A stretch of DNA of 64,000 bases from Brachybacterium sp036311905 (GCF_036311905.1 NZ_JAZDCH010000018.1:83248-147247), one strand, 5' to 3'; shown: positions 1-8,220, counted from the first letter of the stretch. Notes: a model not told the origin generated them from the sequence alone. A program made the numbers and translations.

Positions 1-114
1 GGCGCCCCGTCCAGCCGAGGCCGACGACTCCGAGGCCGATGTTGCGACTCCGTCCGGCGGGCGTGGCGGCCGGCGGTCCTCCCGCCCGTCGGCTGTGCGC
101 CCGTCGGCCGTCAC
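1..114 (-). CDS. Gfo/Idh/MocA oxidoreductase, N-terminal fragment at window edge, possibly frameshifted
   Basis: Read leftward, positions 43 to 2 encode NIGLGVVGLGWTGR, the Rossmann beta-turn-alpha typical of Gfo/Idh/MocA NAD(P)-dependent sugar or inositol dehydrogenases. The rest lies outside the window. The only good start is a GTG at 114, overlapping the stop of the IolE-like gene (GTGA). It begins VTADGRTADG, a leader style also seen at 13162, but it is in a different frame from the Rossmann segment. The Rossmann frame itself has no ATG, GTG, TTG or CTG after its last upstream stop. So either one base is lost or gained between about 45 and 100, or a non-standard start is used. Family assignment rests on about 14 residues. 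As the fourth gene of the iolD operon it would suit an inositol or inosose dehydrogenase. Confidence 0.4.
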   Translation of the reverse strand, partial: MTADGRTADGREDRRPPRPPDGVATSASESSASAGRGA

Positions 115-1061
115 CTCACGCCCAGGCCGCACTCGGCCAGGAACTCGCGGGTGGCGATCGCGTTCGGCAGCGGCAGGGACGGGTCGCAGGGGTAGAGGTC
201 CTGCTCGCAGATCACGTACAGCTCCTTGTCGAGCGTGGCCAGCTTCGCGACCAGGTCCCGCATGTCCGGCAGTCCGGCCGGCGGCTTCACCGAGGCGCCC
301 TTGGCGACGGCCTCGCCGAAGGGCCAGTCCTTCTCGTGGGCCTCGCGGGTGATGTCCGGGTCGAAGGCCTTGATGTGCACGTAACCGATCCGCTCGGGGT
401 ACTCATCGATCATGGAGATCGGGTCGCCGCCGCCGTAGACGATGTGGCCGGTGTCCAGGCAGAAGCTGACCAGCTCCGGGTCGGTCGCGGCGAAGACACG
501 CGCGATCTCCTCGGGCGTCTCGATGTGGGAGTCGCCGTGGGGGTGCAGCACCATCGTCAGCCCGTAGTCCTGCTTCATGATGCGGCCCAGCTCGTTCGCG
601 TTCTCGACGTAGCGCCGCCACGCCGCACCGGTCAGCTCCCGGTCGTCGGTGAACTCCCAGGTCTTCTCGTCGCGGTACATCGGGGGCAGGTGCACGATGT
701 ACTCGGCGCCGACGGCGGCGTGCGTCTCGGCGATCGCCCGGAAGGTCCGCTCCGTCTCCGCCCAGGCCTCCTCCTTGTGCAGGATGCCCCAGCCGGTCCC
801 GGCCACGACGCGGAAACCGTGCTCGTCCATGACGGACTGCAGCTCCTTCGCGTCCTGCGGGAAGTAGCCCCACGGCCCGGTCTCCATGACGGAGAAACCG
901 GCCTCCGCCATCTCCGCGAGCGCGGTGCGCCACGGGATCTGCTGCTCGTCCTCGGGGAACCACACGCCCCACTGATCCGGGCACACCCCGGTGGTGAGCT
1001 TGTCGAACGGCGCCTCGGGGTTGCGGGAGCGGTCGGGGACGGGCGCGGTGCCGGGGGTCAT
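111..1061 (-). CDS. iolE: IolE-like inosose dehydratase / sugar-phosphate isomerase family TIM barrel
   Basis: This 316-residue protein belongs to the xylose-isomerase-like TIM-barrel superfamily. IolE removes water from 2-keto-myo-inositol, giving the diketone substrate of IolD, in the cytoplasm. Visible barrel and metal-site segments are METGPWGYFP, EYIVHLPPMY, LTMVLHPHGDSHIET, VSFCLDTGH, IGYVHIKAF and a late ICEQD; the His, Asp and Glu in them are the expected metal ligands. ATG 1061 has a strong SD (AAGGAGA, 4 nt spacing). It lies 34 bp downstream of iolA in the iolD-iolA-iolE operon. The pathway needs a dehydratase and no better candidate is in the window. IolH or another isomerase of the same fold cannot be excluded. 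Confidence 0.68.
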   Translation of the reverse strand: MTPGTAPVPDRSRNPEAPFDKLTTGVCPDQWGVWFPEDEQQIPWRTALAEMAEAGFSVMETGPWGYFPQDAKELQSVMDEHGFRVVAGTGWGILHKEEAWAETERTFRAIAETHAAVGAEYIVHLPPMYRDEKTWEFTDDRELTGAAWRRYVENANELGRIMKQDYGLTMVLHPHGDSHIETPEEIARVFAATDPELVSFCLDTGHIVYGGGDPISMIDEYPERIGYVHIKAFDPDITREAHEKDWPFGEAVAKGASVKPPAGLPDMRDLVAKLATLDKELYVICEQDLYPCDPSLPLPNAIATREFLAECGLGVR

Positions 1062-1095
1062 GGGGTCTCCTTCGACGGGTGGGTGCGGGGCCGGG

Positions 1096-2592
1096 TCAGT
1101 CGTGGGTCGGGAAGCTCATCGAGCTCTCGACGGACTCGTTCTGCGCGGGCCAGCGCGTGGTGACGGCCTTCTGCCGGGTGTAGAAGGAGACGCCCTCGGG
1201 TCCGTGCGCGTGGTGCTCGCCGAACAGCGAGTCCTTCCAGCCGCCGAAGGAGTAGTAGCCCACCGGGGTCGGGATCGGGACGTTGATGCCGATCATGCCC
1301 ACCTGGATCTCGTCCTGGTAGCGGCGCGCGTAGTGGCCGGAGTCGGTGAAGATCGCGGTGCCGTTGCCGAAGGGCGAGGAGTTCACCAGTTCCACCGCCT
1401 CGTCGAAGTTGTTCACGTGCATCACCACGAGCAGCGGGCCGAAGACCTCGTCGGTGTAGGTGGGATGGTCCGCGGCCAGGCCCGTGATCACCGTCGGCCC
1501 CACGAAGTTGCCGTTCTCATGGCCCTCGACCACGAGGCCGCGGCCGTCGACCACGATCGTGCCGCCCGCGGCCTCGGCCTCGTCGGTCATCCGGATCACG
1601 CGCGCCTTCGCGTCGGGGGTGATGACCGGCGGCATGTCGGTCGCCGGGTCGTTGCCGGGGCCGACGATCAGCTTCTCGGCCTCGGCCCGGATCGCGGCGA
1701 GGAACTCCTCGTGCACGTCGCCGACGGTCACGGCGACCGGCACGGCCATGCAGCGCTCGCCGGCGGAGCCGAAGGCGCCCGAGGCGATCTGCGCGGCGGC
1801 GAACTCGATGTTCGCGTCGGGCATCACCACGGCGTGGTTGTTCGCGCCGCCGAGGGCCTGCACCCGCTTCCCGGACGCGGAGGCGACGCTGTGGACGTGC
1901 TTCGCGATCGGGGTGGAGCCGACGAAGGAGACCGCCGCGACCCCATCGTGCGTGCAGAGCGCGTCCACGACCTCCTTGCCGCCGTGGACCACCTGGAACA
2001 CGCCGTCGGGCAGACCGGCCTCCTGGTAGAGGCGGGCGACGAGGTTCGAGGCGGAGGGGTCGCGCTCGGAGGGCTTGAGGACGAAGGCGTTGCCGGTCGC
2101 GATCGCGATCGGGTGCATCCAGAAGGGCACCATCACCGGGAAGTTGAACGGGGTGATGCCGGCGACGACCCCGAGCGGCTGGCGGAGGGTGTGCCCGTCG
2201 ACGCCGGTGGAGATGTTCTGCGAGAAGCCGCCCTTGAGGTCCTGGGTGATGGACGTGGCGAACTCGAGGGTCTCCAGGCCGCGGGCGATCTCGCCCGCCG
2301 CGTCGGCGAGGGTCTTGCCGTGCTCGCGGGTGATGACGGCGGCGATCTCGTCGGTGTGCTCGATCATCAGCTGCCGCATGCGGTAGAGGATCTGGGTGCG
2401 CCGGGCGAGCGAGACCTTCGCCCACTCCTTCTGCGCGGCGGCGGCGACCTGCACGGCGCGGTCGACGGTCCCCGCATCGCCCAGGTGCAGCGTCCCGACC
2501 TGGGCACCGGTCGCGGGGTCCATGATCGGCTGCGTGGCGCCGGAGCCGGCGACCTCCTGGCCGTCGATCCAGTGGGTGATCTCGTATCCCAT
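1096..2592 (-). CDS. iolA: CoA-acylating methylmalonate-semialdehyde / malonate-semialdehyde dehydrogenase
   Basis: IolA (MmsA) converts malonic semialdehyde from inositol breakdown, or methylmalonic semialdehyde, to acetyl-CoA or propionyl-CoA with NAD+ and CoA. The 498-residue length is standard. The aldehyde dehydrogenase fold shows the cofactor segment ITPFNFPVMVP (about 146-156), the FVGSTPIAKH turn, GGANNH near 248-253 and the catalytic cysteine C281 in SAGERCMAVP. As in other acylating members, the general-base glutamate of hydrolytic ALDHs is replaced (Asn in GGANN). ATG 2592 (MGYEITHWIDG) follows AAGGGA. The frame stays open further upstream, but that part translates a low-complexity GC-rich repeat and is rejected. 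It is the second gene of the leftward iol operon. Confidence 0.9.
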   Translation of the reverse strand: MGYEITHWIDGQEVAGSGATQPIMDPATGAQVGTLHLGDAGTVDRAVQVAAAAQKEWAKVSLARRTQILYRMRQLMIEHTDEIAAVITREHGKTLADAAGEIARGLETLEFATSITQDLKGGFSQNISTGVDGHTLRQPLGVVAGITPFNFPVMVPFWMHPIAIATGNAFVLKPSERDPSASNLVARLYQEAGLPDGVFQVVHGGKEVVDALCTHDGVAAVSFVGSTPIAKHVHSVASASGKRVQALGGANNHAVVMPDANIEFAAAQIASGAFGSAGERCMAVPVAVTVGDVHEEFLAAIRAEAEKLIVGPGNDPATDMPPVITPDAKARVIRMTDEAEAAGGTIVVDGRGLVVEGHENGNFVGPTVITGLAADHPTYTDEVFGPLLVVMHVNNFDEAVELVNSSPFGNGTAIFTDSGHYARRYQDEIQVGMIGINVPIPTPVGYYSFGGWKDSLFGEHHAHGPEGVSFYTRQKAVTTRWPAQNESVESSMSFPTHD

Positions 2593-2605
2593 GGGGTTCC
2601 CTTCG

Positions 2606-2651
2606 GGGTCTGCGGGTCTGCGGGTCTGCGGGGTCTGTGTGGTCTGCGGGG
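2606..2651. repeat. Short tandem repeat of TCTGCGGG between iolD and iolA
   Basis: About five imperfect copies of an 8-9 bp unit (TCTGCGGG with small variations) lie between the stop of iolD and the start of iolA, ending some 14 bp upstream of the iolA ATG. On the transcribed strand the unit is CCCGCAGA. Such a run is prone to slippage, so copy number could vary between strains and change the iolA leader. Confidence 0.6.
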
Positions 2652-2720
2652 CGTTCGGCCGACGGGGGCCGCGTGGGACGGCCGACGGTGCGGCGCGGGG
2701 CGGTGCCGGGGCCGACGGGG

Positions 2721-4706
2721 TCAGAGGTAGTGGCGCTGCGGGGCGATCTCCGCCTCGTACCGGGCGCGGGCCGCCTGCGTGGACTCGAGCCGGGAGACGG
2801 CGCTGACCGGCACGTCCCACCAGCCGATCCCGGGCGGGTTCGGACCGTACAGGTTCGTGTTCACCACGATCGCGGTGGCCTCGGTCGACGCCGACGCCCG
2901 ACGGTAGGCCTCGCGGAAGTCCGCGGTGCTCGAGACCTCCTGCACCTCGAGGCCGTAGGAGCGGATGTTGGCGGGGATGTCGAAGGGGAGCGTGTCCCCG
3001 TCGAGCAGGCCGCTCTCCTGGCTACGCATCCGGTACCGGGTCCCGAAACGCTGGCTGCCGTGGGACTCGGAGAGGGAGCCGATCGAGGACCAGCCGTGGT
3101 TCTGCAGGATCACCAGGATGACCTTGATCCGCTCGGCGACGATGGTGGCGATCTCCTGCGGCGCCATCTGGAAGGTGCCGTCGCCGATGATCGCGACGAC
3201 CTCCGCGTCGGGCGCGGCCATCTTCGCGCCGAGCGAGGCCGGCAGCTCGTAGCCCATGCACGAGTAGCCGTACTCGAGGTGGTACTGCCGTGGGGAGCGG
3301 GCCTTCCACAGCGCCTGCAGGTCGCCGGGCATGGAGCCGGCGGCGTTGATGAGGATGTCGTCGTCGGCCATCAGCTGGTTCAGCGCGCCGAAGATCTCGG
3401 TCTGGGCCGGGAGCTCCTGGTCGTGCGGGGCGAAGCAGGGGGCGATCAGCTCCTCCCACTGCGCGCGCAGTTCGCGGGCGCGCTCGCCGTGCGCGGCCGG
3501 GGCCTGCCAGCCCTGGAGCCCGGCTTGCAGCGCGGTCAGACCCTCGCGGGCGTCGGCTACCAGCATGGTCGCGGCGTGCTTCGCGGCGTCGAAGGCCTTG
3601 ACGTTGAGGTTCACGAAGCGGACGTCGGGGTTCCGGAACGCGGTGTGGGAGGCGGTGGTGAAGTCGGTGTAGCGGGTCCCGACGCCGATGACCACGTCGG
3701 CCTCGGCGGCGAGGGTGTTCGCCGCGTCGTTGCCGGTCGCGCCGACGCCGCCGAGGCACAGCGGGTGGTCGGCGCTGAGCGCGCCCTTCCCGGCCTGGGT
3801 GTCGAGCACGGGGATGCCGGTCGCGTCGGCGAAGGCCTCGAGGGCGGCGGAGGCCTCGGAGTAGATCGCGCCGCCGCCGGCGAGGACGACGGGGCGCTGC
3901 GCGCCGCGGATCACCTCGAGCGCACGGTCCAGTGCCGCGGGCTCCGGTACGGGGCGGCCGACGTGCCAGGTCCGCTCGCGGAACAGCTCGACGGGCCAGT
4001 CATGGGCCTCGGCCTGCACGTCCTGCGGGAGGCAGATCGTCACGGCGCCGGTCTCGGCGGGGTCGGTGAGCACCCGCATGGCGGCGAGCAGCGAGGGGAT
4101 CAGCTGCTCGGGGCGCCAGATCCGGTCGAAGAAGCGGGAGACGGGGCGGAAGGCGTCGTTGACGGAGACGTCCAGGGCGCGCTCGTCCTCGAGTTGCTGC
4201 AGCACCGGGTCCACGGCGCGGTTCGCGAAGACGTCGGAGGGGAGGATCAGCACCGGGATCCGGTCGATCGTGGCGAGAGCCGCGCCGGTGACCATGTTGG
4301 TCGAGCCCGGGCCGATCGAGGCGGTGCACGCCATGGCCTGCAGACGGTTCCTCGTGCGCGCGTAAGCGACGGCCGTGTGCACCATGTTCTGCTCATTCCG
4401 CGCCTGGAAGTACGGCATCCCCGCTTCCGCGGGGAGGCCGGCCTCCGCGGGGGCGGGGTCGACGGCGTTCTGCAGCAGCGCCTGGCCGAGGCCCGCGACG
4501 TTGCCGTGGCCGAAGATCCCGAAGGTGCCGGGGATCAGACGCTGCCGCACGCCGTCGCGCTCGCTGTGCTGGGCGGCGAGGAAGCGCACCAGGGCCTGGG
4601 CGACGGTGAGCCGGATCGTTCCGGCGGGGGCCGATGAGGCGGCGGGGGCCGATGACGCGGCGGGGGCCGACGATGTCCCGGCGGGGGCCGAAGGGGTCTC
4701 GCTCAT
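2721..4706 (-). CDS. iolD: 3D-(3,5/4)-trihydroxycyclohexane-1,2-dione hydrolase (IolD), ThDP enzyme
   Basis: IolD hydrolyses the cyclic dione made by IolE to 5-deoxyglucuronate. The 661-residue protein has the three-domain ThDP fold. The conserved glutamate that activates ThDP is E105 in QARNEQNMVH. The central domain carries VVLAGGGAIYSEAS. The ThDP/metal motif runs from GDG (508-510) to NHG (536-538), close to the usual family spacing. The C-terminus is GIGWWDVPVSAVS. The first 30 residues are an Ala/Ser/Pro tail (PAASSA repeats) from an 18-bp DNA repeat and are probably a disordered add-on. ATG 4706 opens the leftward operon; stop 2721. The promoter and a GntR-type palindrome lie 150-175 bp upstream. 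Confidence 0.92.
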   Translation of the reverse strand: MSETPSAPAGTSSAPAASSAPAASSAPAGTIRLTVAQALVRFLAAQHSERDGVRQRLIPGTFGIFGHGNVAGLGQALLQNAVDPAPAEAGLPAEAGMPYFQARNEQNMVHTAVAYARTRNRLQAMACTASIGPGSTNMVTGAALATIDRIPVLILPSDVFANRAVDPVLQQLEDERALDVSVNDAFRPVSRFFDRIWRPEQLIPSLLAAMRVLTDPAETGAVTICLPQDVQAEAHDWPVELFRERTWHVGRPVPEPAALDRALEVIRGAQRPVVLAGGGAIYSEASAALEAFADATGIPVLDTQAGKGALSADHPLCLGGVGATGNDAANTLAAEADVVIGVGTRYTDFTTASHTAFRNPDVRFVNLNVKAFDAAKHAATMLVADAREGLTALQAGLQGWQAPAAHGERARELRAQWEELIAPCFAPHDQELPAQTEIFGALNQLMADDDILINAAGSMPGDLQALWKARSPRQYHLEYGYSCMGYELPASLGAKMAAPDAEVVAIIGDGTFQMAPQEIATIVAERIKVILVILQNHGWSSIGSLSESHGSQRFGTRYRMRSQESGLLDGDTLPFDIPANIRSYGLEVQEVSSTADFREAYRRASASTEATAIVVNTNLYGPNPPGIGWWDVPVSAVSRLESTQAARARYEAEIAPQRHYL

Positions 4707-4857
4707 GCTGCCTCCGTGGTGCAGGCCCGCCGTGCTGTGGGGCGGGAGTCGGACCCGCCGTGCGCGCCGGCGGGCGTGTCGGTGCCACTGCCGGAGACCG
4801 CACGGGGTCCTCTCGACGGTGAGCTCGTCCGATAAGCATGGCCCGCCAGGCCGAGCA

Positions 4858-4879
4858 TGTCAACACTTTGTCATGACAA
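4858..4879 (-). promoter_or_regulatory. iolD promoter -35 box with perfect palindrome TTGTCATGACAA
   Basis: Positions 4868-4879 read TTGTCATGACAA, a perfect 12-bp palindrome. Five bases downstream on the iolD strand is TTGACA (4863-4858), a consensus -35 box, with AT-richer sequence (CATGCTTATC) about 17-20 bp further as the -10 region. The GT...AC arms are those of GntR-family operators. From memory, TGTCATGACA also agrees with the consensus described for the inositol repressor IolR of Corynebacterium glutamicum. The likely ligand protein is the GntR regulator at 9371. Confidence 0.6.
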
Positions 4880-5209
4880 GACGATCACGCGCTCGCCGCA
4901 GCATCGCCGCAGGTCAGAGGCGCTAACGCGGTTGCAGTCGGGCTGCCGGGGCAGTCCCGGTCCGGGGATCCTGTTCTAGCTTCCCGTCTGGTCGGCATTG
5001 CTCGATCACTACGACAGGACAATCCGGCCTCGGTCTCGTAGGCATCCTTCGCGGGGATTGTCGGGGCCCATGGCGGGATTCGTCGGAATCCCTCGCGAGA
5101 CCGCAGGACCTGGTCGGGCGGGCCGTGGTCGCCGCACTTCCGGCCCCTGCTCCTGTCTGAGGCGGGTCGGCGGAGGTGCACTCGACACCGTCCAACACAT
5201 CGCGCTCTT

Positions 5210-5219
5210 TGTATAGACA
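5210..5219 (+). promoter_or_regulatory. HutC-type GntR operator TGTATAGACA upstream of iolC
   Basis: TGTATAGACA fits the GT-N-TA-N-AC pattern established for operators of HutC-subfamily GntR regulators. It overlaps a -10-like TATAGA (5212-5217), so binding would block initiation. It lies about 100 bp before the iolC start. A HutC-type regulator ends this same operon, which makes autoregulation likely. No good -35 box is visible at 17 bp. Confidence 0.55.
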
Positions 5220-5320
5220 TAGAGGTTCCCGCGTGTGATCATGGGGCACCGGGAGGATCGTGGGGCAGAGCAGCCCACGAGATCCGCACCAGGTTCTGAC
5301 GCAGGGAGGCATGGAGAGCC

Positions 5321-6385
5321 ATGGCAACTGATCTCGACATCATCACGTTCGGCCGCAGCGGCGTGGACATCTACCCCTTGGAGATCGAGAAGGGGCTCGA
5401 GGACGTCACCAGCTTCGGGAAGTTCCTCGGCGGCAGCCCCACCAACGTCGCCGTCGCCGCGGCACGGCTCGGGCACCGCCCCGCGGTGATCACCGGCGTG
5501 GGCGATGATCCCTTTGGCCGCTACGTCGTGCAGGAGATGGAGCGACTGGGCGTCTCGGGCCGCTACGCGGTGAAGAACACCGAGCTGAACACCCCGATCA
5601 CCCTGTGCGAGATCTTCCCGCCGGACGACTTCCCGCTGTACTTCTACCGTCAGCCCAGCGCCCCGGATCTGCAGGTCGCGCCCGAGCACCTGGACCTTCC
5701 CGCGATCCGGGAGGTGCCGCTGTTCTGGTTCTCCGGCACGGGCCTCTCCGAGGAGCCCAGCCGCTCCGCCCACCACGCCGCCCTCGAAGCCCGCGGGACG
5801 GATGGCGGCCCGACGGGCGGTCACACCGTCTTCGACCTCGACTATCGGCCCATGTTCTGGTCCTCGGTCGAGGAGGCCCGCGAGCAGTACCGCGCGGCGC
5901 TGCGCTACGCGACGGTCGCCGTCGGCAATCGGGAGGAGTGCGAGGTCGCCGTCGGCGAGACCGAGCCCGAGCGTGCGGCCGACGCCCTGCTCGCGGCCGG
6001 CGTGCAGATCGCGATCGTCAAGCAGGGCCCGAAGGGGGTGCTCGGCAAGACGGCCGACGAGCGCGTGGTCGTCGCCCCCAACCTGATCCAGGTGATCAAC
6101 GGCCTCGGCGCCGGCGACAGCTTCGGCGGCTCGCTCTGCCACGGCCTGCTCACCGGCCAGTCCCTCGAGGAGACGTTGACCCGTTGCAATGCGGCCGGTG
6201 CCATCGTCACCAGCCGCCTCGAATGCTCCACCGCCATGCCCACCACCGAGGAGATCGACCTGCTCCTCGCGGGCGGCGACCCCAACCACGGCCAGACCGT
6301 GGAGGAGATGCTGGGCGCCCTGCGCGACCGTGGCACGGCGCGCGAGGGCGGCGCCGCGCAGCGAGCGGGAGCGGAGGCCCGATGA
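5321..6385 (+). CDS. iolC: 5-dehydro-2-deoxygluconokinase (IolC), PfkB family
   Basis: IolC phosphorylates 2-deoxy-5-keto-gluconate with ATP, making the substrate of the aldolase step. The 354-residue PfkB/ribokinase fold shows the N-terminal sugar-binding pattern GKFLGGSPTNVAVAAARLG (33-51), VGDDPFG (60-66), and the ATP/anion-hole signature GAGDSFGG (263-270) with catalytic base D266. Many bacteria fuse a second domain to IolC. Here the kinase stands alone and a separate barrel protein follows with an ATGA overlap. It is the first gene of the rightward operon. The SD GCAGGGAGG lies slightly far upstream of ATG 5321. Confidence 0.9.
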   Translation: MATDLDIITFGRSGVDIYPLEIEKGLEDVTSFGKFLGGSPTNVAVAAARLGHRPAVITGVGDDPFGRYVVQEMERLGVSGRYAVKNTELNTPITLCEIFPPDDFPLYFYRQPSAPDLQVAPEHLDLPAIREVPLFWFSGTGLSEEPSRSAHHAALEARGTDGGPTGGHTVFDLDYRPMFWSSVEEAREQYRAALRYATVAVGNREECEVAVGETEPERAADALLAAGVQIAIVKQGPKGVLGKTADERVVVAPNLIQVINGLGAGDSFGGSLCHGLLTGQSLEETLTRCNAAGAIVTSRLECSTAMPTTEEIDLLLAGGDPNHGQTVEEMLGALRDRGTAREGGAAQRAGAEAR

Positions 6386-7299
6386 GCGGCCCCGACGCCT
6401 TCGTCTCGACCTACGACGAGGTCACGCGCGTGCGCCTCGAGGATCCGGGCCGGTTCGCCCGTCTCGCCGCCGCCCGTTCCCGCCGCACCGTCGCCGACAC
6501 CGACGGCACCATGATGATCATCGCGGCGGACCATCCCGCGCGCGGTGCCCTTGCCGTCGGCCCCCGCCCCGACGCCATGGCCTCCCGCACCGAGCTGCTG
6601 GACCGGCTGCGCGAGGCGCTCGCGGTCCCGGGCGTCGACGGGGTGCTCGGCACCGCCGACATCCTCGAGGACCTGCTGGTCATGGGGGCGCTCGAGGACA
6701 AGGTCGTGTTCGCCTCGATGAACCGCGGTGGCCTCCAGGGCAGCTCCTGGGAGATCGAGGACCGCTTCACCGCCTACGACGCCACCGCGATCAAGCGGGC
6801 CGGTTTCGACGGCGGGAAGATGCTCACCCGCATCGACCTCGACGACGACCGCACCTCCTTCATCCTCGAGGCGAGCGCGCAGGCGGTCACCGACCTCGCC
6901 CGCCACGAGCTGATCGCCATGGTCGAGCCGTTCCTGTCGTCCCGCCCCGGCGGGCCGGGCACCAAGATCATCAACGACCTCTCCCCGGAGGCGGTCATCG
7001 CCTCGATCCACATCGCCCAGGGCCTCGGCGCGACCAGCGCCTACACCTGGCTGAAGCTGCCCGCGGTCGAGGACATGGAGCGGGTCATGGACGCGACCAC
7101 GCTGCCCACGCTGATCCTCGGCGGTGACCCGGTGGACGACGATCCGGCGACCCTGCGCGCCTCGTGGGGGAGGGCTCTCGCCCGCCCGAACGTGCGCGGG
7201 CTCGTCGTCGGCCGCACCCTGCTGTACCCGGCGGGGGGCGACGTGACCGCCGCGGTGACCGCGTCGGTCGACATGGTCCGCGCCGCGAGCGCGGGCTGA
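6382..7299 (+). CDS. Cgl0158-family (beta/alpha)8-barrel protein, candidate DKG-phosphate aldolase
   Basis: A 305-residue protein whose start overlaps the iolC stop (ATGA at 6382). Its sequence (MMIIAADHPARGAL near the N-terminus, FDGGKMLTRIDL, then TLILGGDP and VRGLVVGRTLLYP near the C-terminus) resembles the class I aldolase-like barrel family called Cgl0158, found next to iolC in actinobacteria. The pathway needs an enzyme that splits 2-deoxy-5-keto-gluconate 6-phosphate into malonic semialdehyde and dihydroxyacetone phosphate (the IolJ step), and no other aldolase is in the cluster. I infer that role from position, fold and pathway. The DHPARGAL and GGK segments are plausible phosphate and Schiff-base regions, but the active lysine is not established. 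Confidence 0.72.
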   Translation: MSGPDAFVSTYDEVTRVRLEDPGRFARLAAARSRRTVADTDGTMMIIAADHPARGALAVGPRPDAMASRTELLDRLREALAVPGVDGVLGTADILEDLLVMGALEDKVVFASMNRGGLQGSSWEIEDRFTAYDATAIKRAGFDGGKMLTRIDLDDDRTSFILEASAQAVTDLARHELIAMVEPFLSSRPGGPGTKIINDLSPEAVIASIHIAQGLGATSAYTWLKLPAVEDMERVMDATTLPTLILGGDPVDDDPATLRASWGRALARPNVRGLVVGRTLLYPAGGDVTAAVTASVDMVRAASAG

Positions 7300-7338
7300 C
7301 AGCCCGGAGACCCGCACCCCTCGACCAGGAGAGCATCC

Positions 7339-8220
7339 ATGAGCACCACCGAGCAGCTCCACCTGCCGGCCGGATCCACCGGCCGCGGCAGCTACGAGAC
7401 GATCATCGATCCCGGCGCGCGCGAGGGCTGGGTCCACACCGGGCTGCGCGTCCTGGCGCTCGCCCCGGGCGGCAGCGAGGCCGTCACCGCGAACGGCGTC
7501 GAGGCGATGGTCGTGCCGCTGAACGGGGCGTGCCAGGTCTCCGTCGGCGGGGAGAACCACCACCTGCGCGGCCGGCCCGACGTCTTCGCCGCCGCGACCG
7601 ACGTGCTCTACGTGCCCGTCGGCTCCCAGCTGACGATCTCGTCGGAGGGCGGGGGCCGCTTCGCGCTCGCGACCGCCGTCGCGACCGGCGCGCATCCGGT
7701 CACCTTGATCCGCGCCGAGGACGTGCCGGTCGAGATCCGCGGCGGCGGCAGCATGACCCGGAAGGTCCGCAACTTCGGCGCCGTCGGTGCGTTCGACGGC
7801 ATGGACTCGCTCATCGCCTGCGAGGTCATCACCCCTGGTGGGAACTGGTCCAGCTACCCCGCGCACAAGCACGACGAGACCACCGAGACCGAGAGCGAGC
7901 TCGAGGAGATCTACTACTACGAGATCCAGGACGGTCCCGCCGGTCGCGGATTCGGCTATCACCAGACCACCGCGAGCGGCCCCGACAAGCCGATCGACGT
8001 GCTCGTCGAAGTGCGCAGCGGCGACACCGTGCTGGTCCCGCACGGCTGGCACGGCCCCTGCGCCGCCGCCCCCGGTCACGACATGTACTACCTCAACGTC
8101 ATGGCCGGCCCCGAGGCGGAGCGGGCCTGGAACATCACCGACCATCCCGAGCAGACCTGGGTGCGCGGCACCTGGGCCGACGCCGGGATCGACCCCCGAC
8201 TCGACGGAGAGACCCGATGA
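7339..8220 (+). CDS. iolB: 5-deoxy-glucuronate isomerase (IolB)
   Basis: IolB isomerises 5-deoxyglucuronate to 2-deoxy-5-keto-gluconate. The 293-residue bicupin has its metal-binding cupin motif in SYPAHKHDE (173-180, with HKHDE at 176-180), followed by the acidic ELEEIYYYEIQ stretch and a late histidine-rich strand VLVPHGWHGPCAAAPGHDMYY cut here to its landmarks HGWHG and GHDMYY. Length matches the family. The SD CAGGAG precedes ATG 7339, 39 bp after the previous gene. The stop overlaps the next start (ATGA). Confidence 0.92.
   Translation: MSTTEQLHLPAGSTGRGSYETIIDPGAREGWVHTGLRVLALAPGGSEAVTANGVEAMVVPLNGACQVSVGGENHHLRGRPDVFAAATDVLYVPVGSQLTISSEGGGRFALATAVATGAHPVTLIRAEDVPVEIRGGGSMTRKVRNFGAVGAFDGMDSLIACEVITPGGNWSSYPAHKHDETTETESELEEIYYYEIQDGPAGRGFGYHQTTASGPDKPIDVLVEVRSGDTVLVPHGWHGPCAAAPGHDMYYLNVMAGPEAERAWNITDHPEQTWVRGTWADAGIDPRLDGETR

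Larger units (their letters stand above)
4707..5320. promoter_or_regulatory. Divergent iolD/iolC control region
   Basis: This 614 bp region separates the leftward iolD operon from the rightward iolC operon. Open frames inside it have poor codon use and no recognisable protein, so I treat it as non-coding. It contains a TTGACA -35 box with an adjacent palindrome for iolD, and a HutC-type palindrome over a TATAGA box for iolC, listed separately. The long leaders (about 130 nt before iolD, about 100 nt before iolC) could carry more control, but no known riboswitch fold was recognised. Confidence 0.7.

Noticed and set aside
39..4637. Long rightward open frames opposite iolE, iolA and iolD (up to 666 codons)
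   Set aside because: Arg/Gly/Val/His-rich translations with no motif or SD; they are antisense shadows created by high GC at third codon positions.
4923..5327. A 134-codon leftward frame in the iolD-iolC gap
   Set aside because: Cys/Pro/Arg-rich, no SD, and covers the promoter elements.
5905..8145. A 746-codon leftward frame opposite iolC, the barrel gene and iolB
   Set aside because: Spans several well-supported genes on the other strand and has no recognisable protein features.
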